A stretch of 64,000 nucleotides of DNA from positions 186,001 to 250,000 of the forward strand of contig CAWGIM010000015.1 in assembly GCA_963822615.1 (NCBI GenBank), in the 5' to 3' direction. This document shows positions 24,547 through 34,003 of the stretch, piece by piece (position 1 is the first letter of the stretch; each line of letters starts with the position of its first letter). Source of the DNA: Trebonia sp963822615 (GTDB lineage: Bacteria > Actinomycetota > Actinomycetes > Streptosporangiales > Streptosporangiaceae). The position numbers and the translations under genes are program-made. A model generated the notes under the pieces. That model saw only the letters and a list, made by a program, of their open reading frames with translations. It did not search any database and had not been told where the DNA came from.

Positions 24547-25497
24547 ATGGGAGACATGTCTGAGACCCACCGCCGGGTCCTGCTAGCGAAGCCTCGTGGC
24601 TACTGCGCAGGGGTCGACCGGGCCGTGCAAGCCGTGGAGATCGCGCTCGGCAGGTTCGGCGCACCGGTATACGTGCGCAAGCAGATCGTGCACAACACCT
24701 ACGTGGTGAGCGAGCTGGAGAAGCGCGGCGCCATCTTCGTAGAGGAGACCGACGAGGTCCCCGAGGGCAGCGTGGTGGTGTTCTCCGCGCACGGCATCGC
24801 CCCCGAGGTCCGCGATGAGGCGGTGCGGCGGCGGCTGACCACGATCGACGCAACCTGCCCGCTCGTCACCAAGGTGCACAACGAGGCCAGGCGCTTCGCC
24901 GCGGCCGACTACGACATCCTGCTGATCGGCCACGAGGGCCACGAGGAAGTCATCGGGACGACCGGCGAGGCGCCCGCCCGGGTGCAGCTGGTCGACGGGC
25001 CGGAAGGCGTGGCGGACGTCGAGGTGCGCGACCCGGCCCGGGTGGTCTGGCTGTCCCAGACGACGCTGTCGGTCGACGAGACCACCACCACCGTGTCGGC
25101 GCTGAAGACCCGGTTCCCGACGCTCATCGACCCGCCGAGCGACGACATCTGCTACGCCACCCAGAACCGGCAGGCGGCCGTCAAGGTGATCGCGCCGCAG
25201 TGCGACGTGGTGATCGTGGTCGGGTCGCGGAACTCGTCCAACTCGGTCCGCCTGGTCGAGGTGGCCAAGGACGCCGGCGCGCCCGCCGCCTACCTGGTCG
25301 ACGACGCGGGAGAGGTTGACCACAGCTGGCTCGCGGGGGCCGCCACGATCGGCGTGACCAGCGGTGCGTCGGTTCCCGAGGAACTGGTCGAGGGCGTGCT
25401 CGGCAAGCTCGCCGCCCTCGGTTTCGCTGACGTGGAAGAGGTCGAGGCAGTCAAGGAGCGGATGTCGTTCCAGCTGCCGCGGGAGCTGCGTAAGTAG
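24547..25497 (+). CDS. ispH: 4-hydroxy-3-methylbut-2-enyl diphosphate reductase
   Basis: The last enzyme of the MEP isoprenoid pathway, converting HMBPP to IPP and DMAPP with a 4Fe-4S cluster. The three cluster cysteines are in RGYCAGV (Cys20), DATCPLVTKVH (about 105) and APQCDVVIVVGS (about 205); the catalytic Glu is in GHEGHEEVIGTTGEAP and the substrate-binding SRNSSNS is present. A GGAGGG nine bases upstream supports ATG 24547. A second ATG at 24556 (MSETHRR) follows a TAACAT box by seven bases and could be used in a leaderless transcript. Confidence 0.96.
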   Translation: MGDMSETHRRVLLAKPRGYCAGVDRAVQAVEIALGRFGAPVYVRKQIVHNTYVVSELEKRGAIFVEETDEVPEGSVVVFSAHGIAPEVRDEAVRRRLTTIDATCPLVTKVHNEARRFAAADYDILLIGHEGHEEVIGTTGEAPARVQLVDGPEGVADVEVRDPARVVWLSQTTLSVDETTTTVSALKTRFPTLIDPPSDDICYATQNRQAAVKVIAPQCDVVIVVGSRNSSNSVRLVEVAKDAGAPAAYLVDDAGEVDHSWLAGAATIGVTSGASVPEELVEGVLGKLAALGFADVEEVEAVKERMSFQLPRELRK

Positions 25498-25520
25498 GGG
25501 TCACGGCAGTGTAAGCAAGG

Positions 25521-26660
25521 TCACGGCAGGGGCTCGGCCGCGACCAGCTCGGGGGCGGACAAGGGCCGCGCCGTGTCGGTGACGGCGGCGGGAGCGGCCA
25601 GCTCGGCCTCGACGATGCCAAGCGACGACAGCTTCCGCGCGCTGACCAGGACGCGTGTCTCCAGGCTGCCCACGGTCGCGTTGTAGGACGCTACGGCGGA
25701 GGTCAGCGACCGGCCGAGCTTGTCCATGTGCCGGCCGAGACCGGACAGCCGGTCGTACAGCTCCCGGCCGAGCTCGAACACGGCCCGCGCGTTCTCCGAC
25801 AGGGCCTGCTGCTGCCAGGCGTACTGCACGGTGCGCAGCATCGACACCAGCGTGGTGGGGGTGGCGATGTGCACCCGCCGGCTCAGCGCGTACTCGAGCA
25901 GGGTGGGGTCGTACTCCAGGGCCGGGGCGAGGAATGCCTCGCCGGGCACGAACATCACCACGAACTCCGGCGTTTCCGGCAGCAGTGACCAGTACGCCTT
26001 CGAGGCGAGCTGGTCCACGTGCGTTTTGAGGTGCCTGGCATGGGCCGCCATGCGTGCCTCGCGGACCGCTTCGTCCCCCGCTGACGCGGCCTCCAGGTAA
26101 GCGGCCAGCGACACCTTCGAGTCGACCACCACGTTCTTGCCGCCGGCCAGCCGGACCACCATGTCCGGCCGCTGCCCGCCGTCCAGGATGACCTGCTCGT
26201 CGAAGTCGACGTGCGCCGCCATGCCCGCCAGCTCGGCCACCCGGCGCAGTTGCAGCTCGCCCCAGCGGCCCCGCGCCTCCGGCCGGCGCAGCGCGCTGAC
26301 CAGCGCGGTGGTCTGCTCCCTGAGCTGGTCCGCGCCGCGTCGGCTGAACTCCACCTGCTGCGCCAGCTCAGCGTGGGATTTCGTCCGGGCGAGGTCAGAC
26401 TCGCGCAGCTGCTGCTCTACCCGCGTCAGGGTCTCCCGCATCGGCCCGACCAGCGACTCCACGTCGAAGCGCTGGGCCAGCTGCCCCTCGGCGAGTGCGG
26501 CCCGTTCCGTTGACTGGCGCTCGAGCAGCGCCGCCCGCTCCTGCGCCGCGCGGGCCCGTTCGGTCGCGGTGGCGGCCTCGGTACCGAGGCGGTTCCTGGC
26601 CAGCAGGTAGCCGAGCAGCAGGCCGATCGCGATCCCGGCAAGCAAGGCGAAGACGGTCAT
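25521..26660 (-). CDS. rmuC: RmuC-family DNA recombination protein
   Basis: A membrane-anchored PD-(D/E)XK nuclease-like protein that limits recombination at inverted repeats in E. coli. The ATG at 26658-26660 gives an N-terminal helix (VFALLAGIAIGLLLGYLLA), then a coiled coil (about 25-110), then the RmuC domain with WGELQLRRVAELAGM, GQRPDMVVRLAGGKNVVVDS and PETPEFVVMFVPGEAFLAPA. The Asp-Lys of the nuclease core lies in VVVDSKVSL. The 379-residue length is usual for actinobacteria. A longer reading to 26807 has no support. It is convergent with ispH. Confidence 0.9.
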   Translation of the reverse strand: MTVFALLAGIAIGLLLGYLLARNRLGTEAATATERARAAQERAALLERQSTERAALAEGQLAQRFDVESLVGPMRETLTRVEQQLRESDLARTKSHAELAQQVEFSRRGADQLREQTTALVSALRRPEARGRWGELQLRRVAELAGMAAHVDFDEQVILDGGQRPDMVVRLAGGKNVVVDSKVSLAAYLEAASAGDEAVREARMAAHARHLKTHVDQLASKAYWSLLPETPEFVVMFVPGEAFLAPALEYDPTLLEYALSRRVHIATPTTLVSMLRTVQYAWQQQALSENARAVFELGRELYDRLSGLGRHMDKLGRSLTSAVASYNATVGSLETRVLVSARKLSSLGIVEAELAAPAAVTDTARPLSAPELVAAEPLP

Positions 26661-26726
26661 GGTTCCAGTATCGGCAGGCCACTGACAGCCCCGGCGGGCG
26701 ACACGCGCGGGAAGCGCCACATTAGT

Positions 26727-28430
26727 GTGCGGGAAAGCGACACAATAGTGATCGTGCAGGCGGCCATCGAGGCGCGCGCGGTCGGGTTCCGCACCCGCGC
26801 GGGGCAAGTGCTGGTCCGTGATATCTCGCTGAGCGTCGGCCGTGGGCAGCTCGTGGCGGTCACCGGCGGTCCGGGCCGGGCGGCGCTGCTTGACGTGCTG
26901 TCCGGGCTGCGGCGGCCCACCGCGGGGGTGGTCACCCGCGAGGCCAGCGGCACTGCCGGGACCTGGCCGCGGGCCGGCTACGTGCCGGCCGACGACGCGC
27001 TGCCCCCGGTGCTGCCGCTTGCCACCGCGCTCCGCTATTCCGCCGCGGTCCGCGGGGTGCGCCCGGCCGCGGTGGCCCGCGTACTCAGCCTGGCCGGCCT
27101 GGCGGCCCGCGCGGCTGCGCCGGCCGGCGCCTTGGACGCGGGGGAGCGCAGGCGCGCCGCTGTCGCCGCGGAGCTGCTGGGCCGGCCGGAGCAGCTATTC
27201 CTGGACGAGCCGACCGCGGGCCTCGACCCGGCCCAGGCCGGCCAGGTGCTCGACCTGCTGCGGCGGCTGGCCGACGACGGCGTCACCGTGCTGCTCACCA
27301 CCAGCAGCCCGCTCGACGTGGCCCGCTGTGACAAGGTGGCCGTACTGGCGGCGGGCGGAGACCTGGTTTTCTTCGGCACGCCGGAGGCGGCGCGCGGTTA
27401 CTTCGGCGCGGACAGCCTGGAGGAGATCTACCAGCGGCTGGCCGGCCTCGGCGACCCGGCGGCGGCCTGGTCCCGCCGGTTCTTCCATTTCTCCCACGCC
27501 CGGGCCGGCTTCGCCCCGGTGCCGACCACGCCGCCCCCGCCGGGCCCGGCGGTCCTGCTGCCGGACGCGGCCGGCCCGCACTCGGCGGGTCCGGTAACCG
27601 TGCTGGCAGACCCGGACGAGGTCGTCGGGGACCCGGACGAGGCAGTGCTGGCCCCACCTGGCACAGCTCCTGTCCTGGACGAGAGCGCGGGCGGGGCGGT
27701 GGTGGCCGGACCGGGCGGCCTGGCTGCCGTCGCCCGGTCCGTCCGTCAGCTGCCTGTCCTGGTCAGCCGGAACGCCGAGGTGGCTGGCCGCTGGGCGTTC
27801 GCCCGCACCATCCTGGTCGCCGGGCCGGCGGCGGTGCTGCTGGCCTTTGCGGCGCTGATCGGCGCGGGCGCGCTCGACGCGCCGCGGGCCGCCCTGGCGT
27901 GGGCGGTTGGCGGCGGGTTCTGCATCGGGCTGGCCTACGGGCTGCCGCAGGTCAGCGGCGAGCTCGGGATACTGCGGGCGGAGCGCTTCTGCGGCCTCAG
28001 CGCCGTCGGCTACGTGCTGGCCAAGCTGGCGGTTCTGGTCCCGCTGCTGGCCGCCGCGGATGCGGTCGCGCTGGTGGTGCCCGCCGCCCTTGGCCGGCTG
28101 CCGGCGGGCTACGGCCCGGCCTACCTGACCGTGCTGCTGTCCTCGGCGGTGGCGCTGGCGCTCGCCCTGCTGCTGTCGGCGGTGGCGCTGGTTCCGCCGC
28201 GGGCGGCGGACGCGGGGGCGGCGATGGCCGGGACCGCCCCGGGGCGCGCCGCCTGCTGGCTGCCGGCGCTGCTGCCGGCCGCCGCCGTGCTCGCCCTGCT
28301 CGATCATCCGGACTGGCCGGACTGGCTGCTGCTGGGCACGCTGGCGCTGGCGCTGGCCAGCGCGGTGACGGTGCTCATCGCCCGCCGCGTGCCGTCCGCG
28401 CGGGGCGGCCCGCCCGCCGCGCGGTTCTGA
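26727..28430 (+). CDS. ABC ATPase-membrane fusion with a degenerate P-loop
   Basis: The first 240 residues are an ABC domain and the rest carries about six hydrophobic helices, a half-transporter layout. Walker B (LFLDEPTAGLDP) is intact, but the P-loop reads GGPGRAAL where GxxGxGK[ST] is expected, so the phosphate-binding Lys and Ser/Thr are both missing. The signature LSGGQ is replaced by LDAGERRR. A Gly/Pro-rich linker (about 250-325) joins the halves. ATP hydrolysis is doubtful, and the protein may bind nucleotide only or work with an active partner. Starts at GTG 26727, 26748 and 26754 are all possible. Membrane topology is ABCG-like. Confidence 0.8.
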   Translation: MRESDTIVIVQAAIEARAVGFRTRAGQVLVRDISLSVGRGQLVAVTGGPGRAALLDVLSGLRRPTAGVVTREASGTAGTWPRAGYVPADDALPPVLPLATALRYSAAVRGVRPAAVARVLSLAGLAARAAAPAGALDAGERRRAAVAAELLGRPEQLFLDEPTAGLDPAQAGQVLDLLRRLADDGVTVLLTTSSPLDVARCDKVAVLAAGGDLVFFGTPEAARGYFGADSLEEIYQRLAGLGDPAAAWSRRFFHFSHARAGFAPVPTTPPPPGPAVLLPDAAGPHSAGPVTVLADPDEVVGDPDEAVLAPPGTAPVLDESAGGAVVAGPGGLAAVARSVRQLPVLVSRNAEVAGRWAFARTILVAGPAAVLLAFAALIGAGALDAPRAALAWAVGGGFCIGLAYGLPQVSGELGILRAERFCGLSAVGYVLAKLAVLVPLLAAADAVALVVPAALGRLPAGYGPAYLTVLLSSAVALALALLLSAVALVPPRAADAGAAMAGTAPGRAACWLPALLPAAAVLALLDHPDWPDWLLLGTLALALASAVTVLIARRVPSARGGPPAARF

Positions 28431-28454
28431 CGTTCCGCCCCGGCTTACTACACT
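28427..28454 (+). promoter_or_regulatory. Promoter of ychF, predicting a leaderless mRNA
   Basis: CTGACG (28427-28432) and TACACT (28449-28454) are 16 bp apart. The GTG start of ychF lies eight bases after the -10 box and no ribosome-binding site precedes it, so transcription probably begins at the start codon itself. Confidence 0.5.
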
Positions 28455-28462
28455 CGGCGTTC

Positions 28463-29551
<1,089 letters not shown>

Positions 29552-29601
29552 CTTCGAGCATGGCATCAAGCCTACGAGAAGCCGGGAAATACCCGCCTTC
29601 C

Positions 29602-30357
29602 TCAGGCGTCGCGGTCTTGGCCCGGTGTTCGCCGTGACCAGGACGTCGTGACGGGAGGCAGGTCTAGCTCGGCGGCCAGTTCCTCCGGAGTGGGCTCGCG
29701 GCCCAGGGCCTGGAGCAACCGGCGCTCTGTCCGGGCGAGCTCGTCAACGTCCCCGGCCCCGGGTTCGGGGGCCGGGGCAAGATGCGGCCGGGCGGGCAGG
29801 GCCCTAGTGATTGCCTGACGGATCCACCAGGTCGCGAACGGGGCGAACCGGTAGCCCTTGGTGTGGTCGTATTGCTGGATGGCACGGACGAGGCCGACGT
29901 TGCCCTCCTGAATGAGATCCGCGAAGGGCACGCCCCGGCCAGTGAATCGGTCGGCGGCCGAGGCGACTAGCCAGAGGTTGGCCTCTAGCAGGCTGGTGAC
30001 GGCCTGGCTGCCGTCTTCGACGATCCGTTCCAGGCTGGCCCGTGCCTCGCCGCTCAGCGTGCCGCCGCCCTCGGCGAGCCGGTCCTTGGCAAGGCGCGCG
30101 GCTGCGATCCGTGTCGCCAGCCCGGTCTCCTCCTCGGCCGAAAGGCGCGCCAACCGGGTGACCCTCGCCAGGTAATCCTGTAGCGGCCCGTCGCCGTCGT
30201 CGGCGTGCCCGGTCAGCCAGAGCAGGAAACGCGTGCGCCCGGCCGGCGCGTCGTACCCGCGCGCGTGCTGCCGGGCGAGCCGGGCGCCGAGCCCCGGGTG
30301 GAAGTCTGCGATGAACAAGGTATCGCGCCGGTCGTCCGGCTGTTCGGGCGAAGTCAT
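29602..30357 (-). CDS. Sigma-70 family factor lacking region 4
   Basis: This protein of 251 residues has sigma regions 1.2-2: LIQEGNVGLVRAIQQYDHTK (2.1-2.2) and YRFAPFATWWIRQAITRAL (2.3-2.4), the -10-recognising and melting part. It then enters region 3 (RRLLQALGREPTPEELAAEL) and stops at DLPPVTTSWSRRTPGQDRDA, with no -35-binding region 4. I checked the other frames past the stop and found no region 4. Its ATG overlaps the stop of the upstream ECF-type gene (ATGA), so the pair is coupled. It might bind core polymerase and open promoters only with help, or modulate another sigma factor. Confidence 0.78.
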   Translation of the reverse strand: MTSPEQPDDRRDTLFIADFHPGLGARLARQHARGYDAPAGRTRFLLWLTGHADDGDGPLQDYLARVTRLARLSAEEETGLATRIAAARLAKDRLAEGGGTLSGEARASLERIVEDGSQAVTSLLEANLWLVASAADRFTGRGVPFADLIQEGNVGLVRAIQQYDHTKGYRFAPFATWWIRQAITRALPARPHLAPAPEPGAGDVDELARTERRLLQALGREPTPEELAAELDLPPVTTSWSRRTPGQDRDA

Positions 30358-30920
30358 GACTCGTCCCTCTCTCCGGACGGGTAGTACCGCTCTAGGCCTA
30401 TGGCGAGCTTGCCTCGCGCGCTGTGCAACTGGGCGTGTACGGTGCCCTCCGCTACGCCGAGCCGCGCGGCGATCTCCGCGATCCGCAGGTGGTCCTGCCA
30501 GCGCAGCAGCGCTATTTCTCGCTGCCGGGGCGGCAAGTCTTCGATGATTTTGCGCGCCGTTGCCAGCGCGATGCGGTTCAGCGCCTCGGCCTCGGTATCG
30601 GCTGCCGTGGGCTGGTACCGCGCGTGAATGTCGGGCTGCTTGCGGCGGAACGTCTCCCGGTGCCGGAAATCGCTGATGTCCTTGTGGGCCAGCGTGCTGA
30701 GCAGCCAGGCCCGCTGACGGTGGCCCGCATGCTCGCGCAGCTTGTCCCAGGCCCGCGCAGCCGCCTCGAACGTGTCTTGGACCAGGTCCGCCGCCAGCTC
30801 CCGGTCGCCGTGCGCACGCACGCGCGCGTGCCCGAACAGCCACTGATCGTGGAGCGCGAAGAAATCGGCCAGCTCCGCGACATGACGTAGCGGGATCCTG
30901 GTCCCGTCGCGGTCATCCAT
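30354..30920 (-). CDS. ECF-type RNA polymerase sigma factor
   Basis: A 188-residue sigma factor with only regions 2 and 4. Region 2 reads ADLVQDTFEAAARAWDKLRE and region 4 LPPRQREIALLRWQDHLRIA followed by EIAARLGVAEGTVHAQLHSA, a complete helix-turn-helix. ATG 30918-30920 is preferred because GAGGGC lies five bases upstream; an ATG at 30932 has none. No anti-sigma gene is adjacent. Instead the next gene, overlapping by four bases, is a second sigma-like protein without region 4, an unusual pairing. The divergent neighbour is the homoserine dehydrogenase gene. Confidence 0.88.
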   Translation of the reverse strand: MDDRDGTRIPLRHVAELADFFALHDQWLFGHARVRAHGDRELAADLVQDTFEAAARAWDKLREHAGHRQRAWLLSTLAHKDISDFRHRETFRRKQPDIHARYQPTAADTEAEALNRIALATARKIIEDLPPRQREIALLRWQDHLRIAEIAARLGVAEGTVHAQLHSARGKLAIGLERYYPSGERDES

Positions 30921-31026
30921 GCCTGCCCTCATATCCAGTTAAGTCGCGCGGGGATGGCAGAACCTTTACCCCGAGCGGTACCTCAGGGCGGCGGCTTCAC
31001 CGGGTGACCGGGTTAAGCTGCGCCCC

Positions 31027-32124
31027 GTGAGCTTCGCTCGGGAGGCTGGGCCGGGAAGCACGGGCCCGCTGCGGATCTGGCTGGTCGGTTTCGGCGCGGT
31101 CGGCCGGTGGGTGGCCAGTGCCCTCGAGGCGCAGGCGGAGGTGCTCGCGGCTCGCTACGGCCGCGAGCTGATCGTCGCGGGGATCGGGAACGCCAGGGAC
31201 GGATTCGTGTACCACCCGGGCGGCCTGGACCTGGCAGCCGTGCTGGCGGCGGCTGCGGCCGGGCGGCCGATCACCGGGCAAGCTGGCGCGCGGGTGTGGG
31301 GGAGCGCGATCGAAGGGCTTCGCGCCACTGAAGCGGACCTGCTGGTGGAGGTGACGGCCAGCCCGCCGGCCGACGGCGAGCCCGGCCTGGCCCACATGCG
31401 GGAGGCATTGCAGCGCGGCATCCCCGTAGTTACCTCCAACAAGTGGCCGGTCGCCCGGCACGGGACCGAGCTGGCCGAGCTGGCCCGCCGTCAACGGGTG
31501 GCATTCCGGGCCGAATCCACGGTCATGTCCGGTACCCCGGTGCTCAGCACGCTGACCGAAGGACTGGCGGGGGCCGAGCCGGTCGCGCTGCGCGGGGTGC
31601 TGAACGCCACTGCCAACAGCATCCTGTCCCACATGTCGGACGGCTTTACCTATGCGCAGGCGCTGGCCGAGGCTCAGCGGGCTGGCCTGGCTGAGCCAGA
31701 CCCGTCCGCCGACGTCAACGGCGAGGACACGGTCGCCAAGGTGATGATCCTCTCCGCGCTGGTGTTCGGCCGGCCGCTCCGACGTGAGCAGGTCATCTGT
31801 CGCGGCATCACCGATGTCACCGGCGAGCAGGTGCGCCAGGCCGCGCTGGCGGGAGGCCGCCTCCGGCACGTGGCGACGCTGGCGTTCGCGGGCCCGGGCG
31901 GCCGCGGGACCGTGACCGCGCGCGTGCAGCCCGAGGCGGTCACGGCCAGCGACCCGCTAACTCGCGTCGACGGCGCGGCCAATGCCCTCATCTTCCAGGC
32001 GAGCCCGGTTGGCGAGATCATGATCGTCGGGCCTGGTGCCGGACCGCTGCTCGCGGGCCAGGGAGTACTCAGCGACATCATCGCGGTTGCCCGTCGGCAA
32101 GCCCCGGGTGAGGCGCATCGGTAG
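31027..32124 (+). CDS. Homoserine dehydrogenase family oxidoreductase
   Basis: It should reduce aspartate semialdehyde to homoserine with NAD(P)H. The nucleotide-binding motif WLVGFGAVGRWVASAL lies near residues 18-33, followed by VVTSNKWPVA, which holds the conserved substrate Lys, and FRAESTVMSGTPVLSTL and GVLNATANSILSHMSDGFTY of the catalytic domain. At 365 residues it lacks the C-terminal ACT domain of the 430-residue biosynthetic enzyme, so it is probably not feedback-inhibited by threonine and may serve a special pathway. It stands alone, away from thrB and thrC. The start is GTG. Confidence 0.85.
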   Translation: MSFAREAGPGSTGPLRIWLVGFGAVGRWVASALEAQAEVLAARYGRELIVAGIGNARDGFVYHPGGLDLAAVLAAAAAGRPITGQAGARVWGSAIEGLRATEADLLVEVTASPPADGEPGLAHMREALQRGIPVVTSNKWPVARHGTELAELARRQRVAFRAESTVMSGTPVLSTLTEGLAGAEPVALRGVLNATANSILSHMSDGFTYAQALAEAQRAGLAEPDPSADVNGEDTVAKVMILSALVFGRPLRREQVICRGITDVTGEQVRQAALAGGRLRHVATLAFAGPGGRGTVTARVQPEAVTASDPLTRVDGAANALIFQASPVGEIMIVGPGAGPLLAGQGVLSDIIAVARRQAPGEAHR

Positions 32125-32152
32125 CAAGACCTGGGTGCGCCGCGCACAGTCG

Positions 32153-32593
32153 CTACCCCACGCAGAACTCGTTGCCCTCCGGGTCTTGCAGCACGACGAA
32201 GTAGACCGGGTCGGCCGGATCATCCTGCCGCTCGCGCCGGACGATGCTGGCCCCGAGGCTGATCAGTTCCGCCACCCGGTCTTCAACCAGCTCGACCCGC
32301 CGTTCCTGGCTCAGGGTGTCGTCGCGACCCGTGGGGTACACGTCGAGGTGCAGCCGGTTCTTGCCCGCTTTGGCCTCCGGTACCTGCTGGAACCACAGCG
32401 CGGGGCCCGCCCCGGCCGGGTCGAACAGCCGGTCGGGGAAGACCTCGTTGCCGCCTAGCGCGGCGTGGTAGTGATCCAGCCAGGCGGAGTGCGGCCCGGT
32501 CGGCGGAGCAGGCTGGTAGCCCAGTACCTGCGACCAGAACCCGGCCAGCCGCTCGGGGTCGTTGGCGTCGATCGTCAGCTGCCAGAACGTCAT
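32153..32593 (-). CDS. VOC/glyoxalase-like domain protein
   Basis: A 146-residue protein of the vicinal-oxygen-chelate superfamily, with FWQLTIDANDPERLAGFWSQ opening the first repeat, RLHLDVYPTG in the middle and FVVLQDPEGNEFCVG at the end. It matches the Glyoxalase_6 type common in actinobacteria. Metal ligands would be in NRLHLDV and EGNEFC. The substrate is unknown. It ends 28 bp from the convergent homoserine dehydrogenase gene and lies on the same strand as the MarR-ankyrin gene, after 36 bp. Confidence 0.82.
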   Translation of the reverse strand: MTFWQLTIDANDPERLAGFWSQVLGYQPAPPTGPHSAWLDHYHAALGGNEVFPDRLFDPAGAGPALWFQQVPEAKAGKNRLHLDVYPTGRDDTLSQERRVELVEDRVAELISLGASIVRRERQDDPADPVYFVVLQDPEGNEFCVG

Positions 32594-32629
32594 GACCAGA
32601 CGGTACCTCCCAGGCAGGCGGGGGAGCCC

Positions 32630-33787
32630 TCAGCCAGGGGCGACGTCGGATTCTGTTAGCCAGGCGACGACTGCTTGCTCGTTCCTGCCGCGGGCCGCGT
32701 CGAGCGGAGTCTCGCCGGACCAGGGGGCGCGCCAGTTGCTGTCAGCGCCGCGTCCGGCCAGGTAGCGAGCGGTTTCGAGCTGGCCGGCGCGACAAGCGTT
32801 CCAGAACGCGATGGTGAGTTCCTCGTCCCCCGGCCCCGGGGTCGCCGTCGCCAGCCTGGTGACCAGCGGCATCAGGCCGAGTGCGGCCGCGCGGGACAGG
32901 TTCATGGTCGCGCCGCGTTCGTAGAGCCTGCGCAGGGCGTTCCACTGCGCGTAGCCCAGGGCGGACTCGGCTGGCGGGCCGCCGCTGATGGACGAGCCAG
33001 GATGCTCGATGTCGGCCCCCGCGTCGAGCAGCGCATCGATGAGCTCGACGTCGTCGTTGCTCGCCGCCCAGTGCAGCGGGGTCTCGTGGTGCCACATCCC
33101 GGCCGCCTGAGCGTTGAGGTCCGCGCCCGCCGCTACCAGCACGGGTACCACCCCGGCCGGGTTGGGCCGGTGGCCCGGCGCGTCGGCGAACACGTGCAGC
33201 GGCGTCCGCGAGTTGATCAGGCTCGTCGCCAGGCCCGGGTCGGCCGCGAGCAGCTCCCGCAGCCGGGCCACGTCGCCGCTCGTGAGGGCGGCACTGAACT
33301 CGAAGGCACGCCTGGTCCTTTCCTTGATCTTGGCGAGCGCGGTCAGCCCGGCCCGCAGCCCGGCCAGCTCGGCCGGGGTGATCATGGTGGCGAGCTCCTC
33401 GTCGACCTGCCCGATAGCCGCCGCGACCGCCTCGGCGGCGGCCTGCCCCCGGCCGGTCAGCTCGATGTTCATCCGGCGGCGGTCCGCGGGGTTGACCTCG
33501 CGACTGAGGTAGCCCCGGACGACCAGGGTGTCGATGAGCTGGCTGGCCGCCTGCCGGGTGACCCCCAGGCCGCGGATCATGTCCACCGCCGGGGTGCCGT
33601 GGCCGGCCATCCCGCCGAGTACGAACGGCCCGTTCTGCGGCAGGTCATCGCAGCCAGCCGCGGCCAGGACCGCGCTGATCGTGTGGGCGTAGCTCCCGCG
33701 TGCCCCGCGCAGCAGCACGGGGAGGTTGGCGCCGCTACCGGGAGCGGCTCCGTCGGGATCCGTGCCATCGGAAACGCCGGCCGTCAT
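32630..33787 (-). CDS. MarR-type DNA-binding domain fused to ankyrin repeats
   Basis: Residues about 20-150 are a MarR winged helix: VTRRQAASQLI-type recognition helix (GVTRQAASQLIDTLVVRGYL) and wing REVNPADRRRMNIELTGRGQ. From about 165 the protein is a series of ankyrin repeats, e.g. SRTPLHVFADAPGHRPNPAG, ETPLHWAASNDDVELIDALL and GETPLDAARGRNEQAVVAWL, through to the C-terminus at 385. Ankyrin repeats bind proteins, so this looks like a repressor released or recruited by a protein partner rather than by a small molecule. A tandem operator lies 31-63 bp upstream. The Glyoxalase-like gene follows and may be its target. Confidence 0.85.
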   Translation of the reverse strand: MTAGVSDGTDPDGAAPGSGANLPVLLRGARGSYAHTISAVLAAAGCDDLPQNGPFVLGGMAGHGTPAVDMIRGLGVTRQAASQLIDTLVVRGYLSREVNPADRRRMNIELTGRGQAAAEAVAAAIGQVDEELATMITPAELAGLRAGLTALAKIKERTRRAFEFSAALTSGDVARLRELLAADPGLATSLINSRTPLHVFADAPGHRPNPAGVVPVLVAAGADLNAQAAGMWHHETPLHWAASNDDVELIDALLDAGADIEHPGSSISGGPPAESALGYAQWNALRRLYERGATMNLSRAAALGLMPLVTRLATATPGPGDEELTIAFWNACRAGQLETARYLAGRGADSNWRAPWSGETPLDAARGRNEQAVVAWLTESDVAPG

Positions 33788-33817
33788 GCGGCCAAACTAG
33801 GCAGTGTGGCCGACTAA

Positions 33818-33850
33818 TGTCAAGTGTCTTGTCAATCAAGTCTCTTGACA
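33818..33850. promoter_or_regulatory. Tandem MarR-type operator
   Basis: Two copies of an inverted repeat follow each other with a 16-bp period: TCAAG-TGT-CTTGTCA then TCAAG-TCT-CTTGACA, within an overall TGTCAAG...CTTGACA frame. The block lies 31-63 bp before the start of the MarR-ankyrin gene and about 155 bp before the phospholipase gene, so it may control one or both. Confidence 0.65.
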
Positions 33851-34003
33851 GATGGTCCGCTGGGGTGGTTGTGCCCAGCGGTACGAGCGGATCTGCTGGA
33901 TTTCATCGGTTATTCGCCTTTAAGTCCCCCGAACTCGACACGGACGATCACCTGGCCGGTTTTGCTCTCCCTGTTACCCCTGGCGATGGGAGGACTGGTG
34001 AGC

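Noticed and set aside
27899..28462. Upstream extension of the YchF frame by 188 codons
   Set aside because: It overlaps the ABC gene in another frame; the family starts at MSLSIGIVGLPN, where a leaderless promoter is present.
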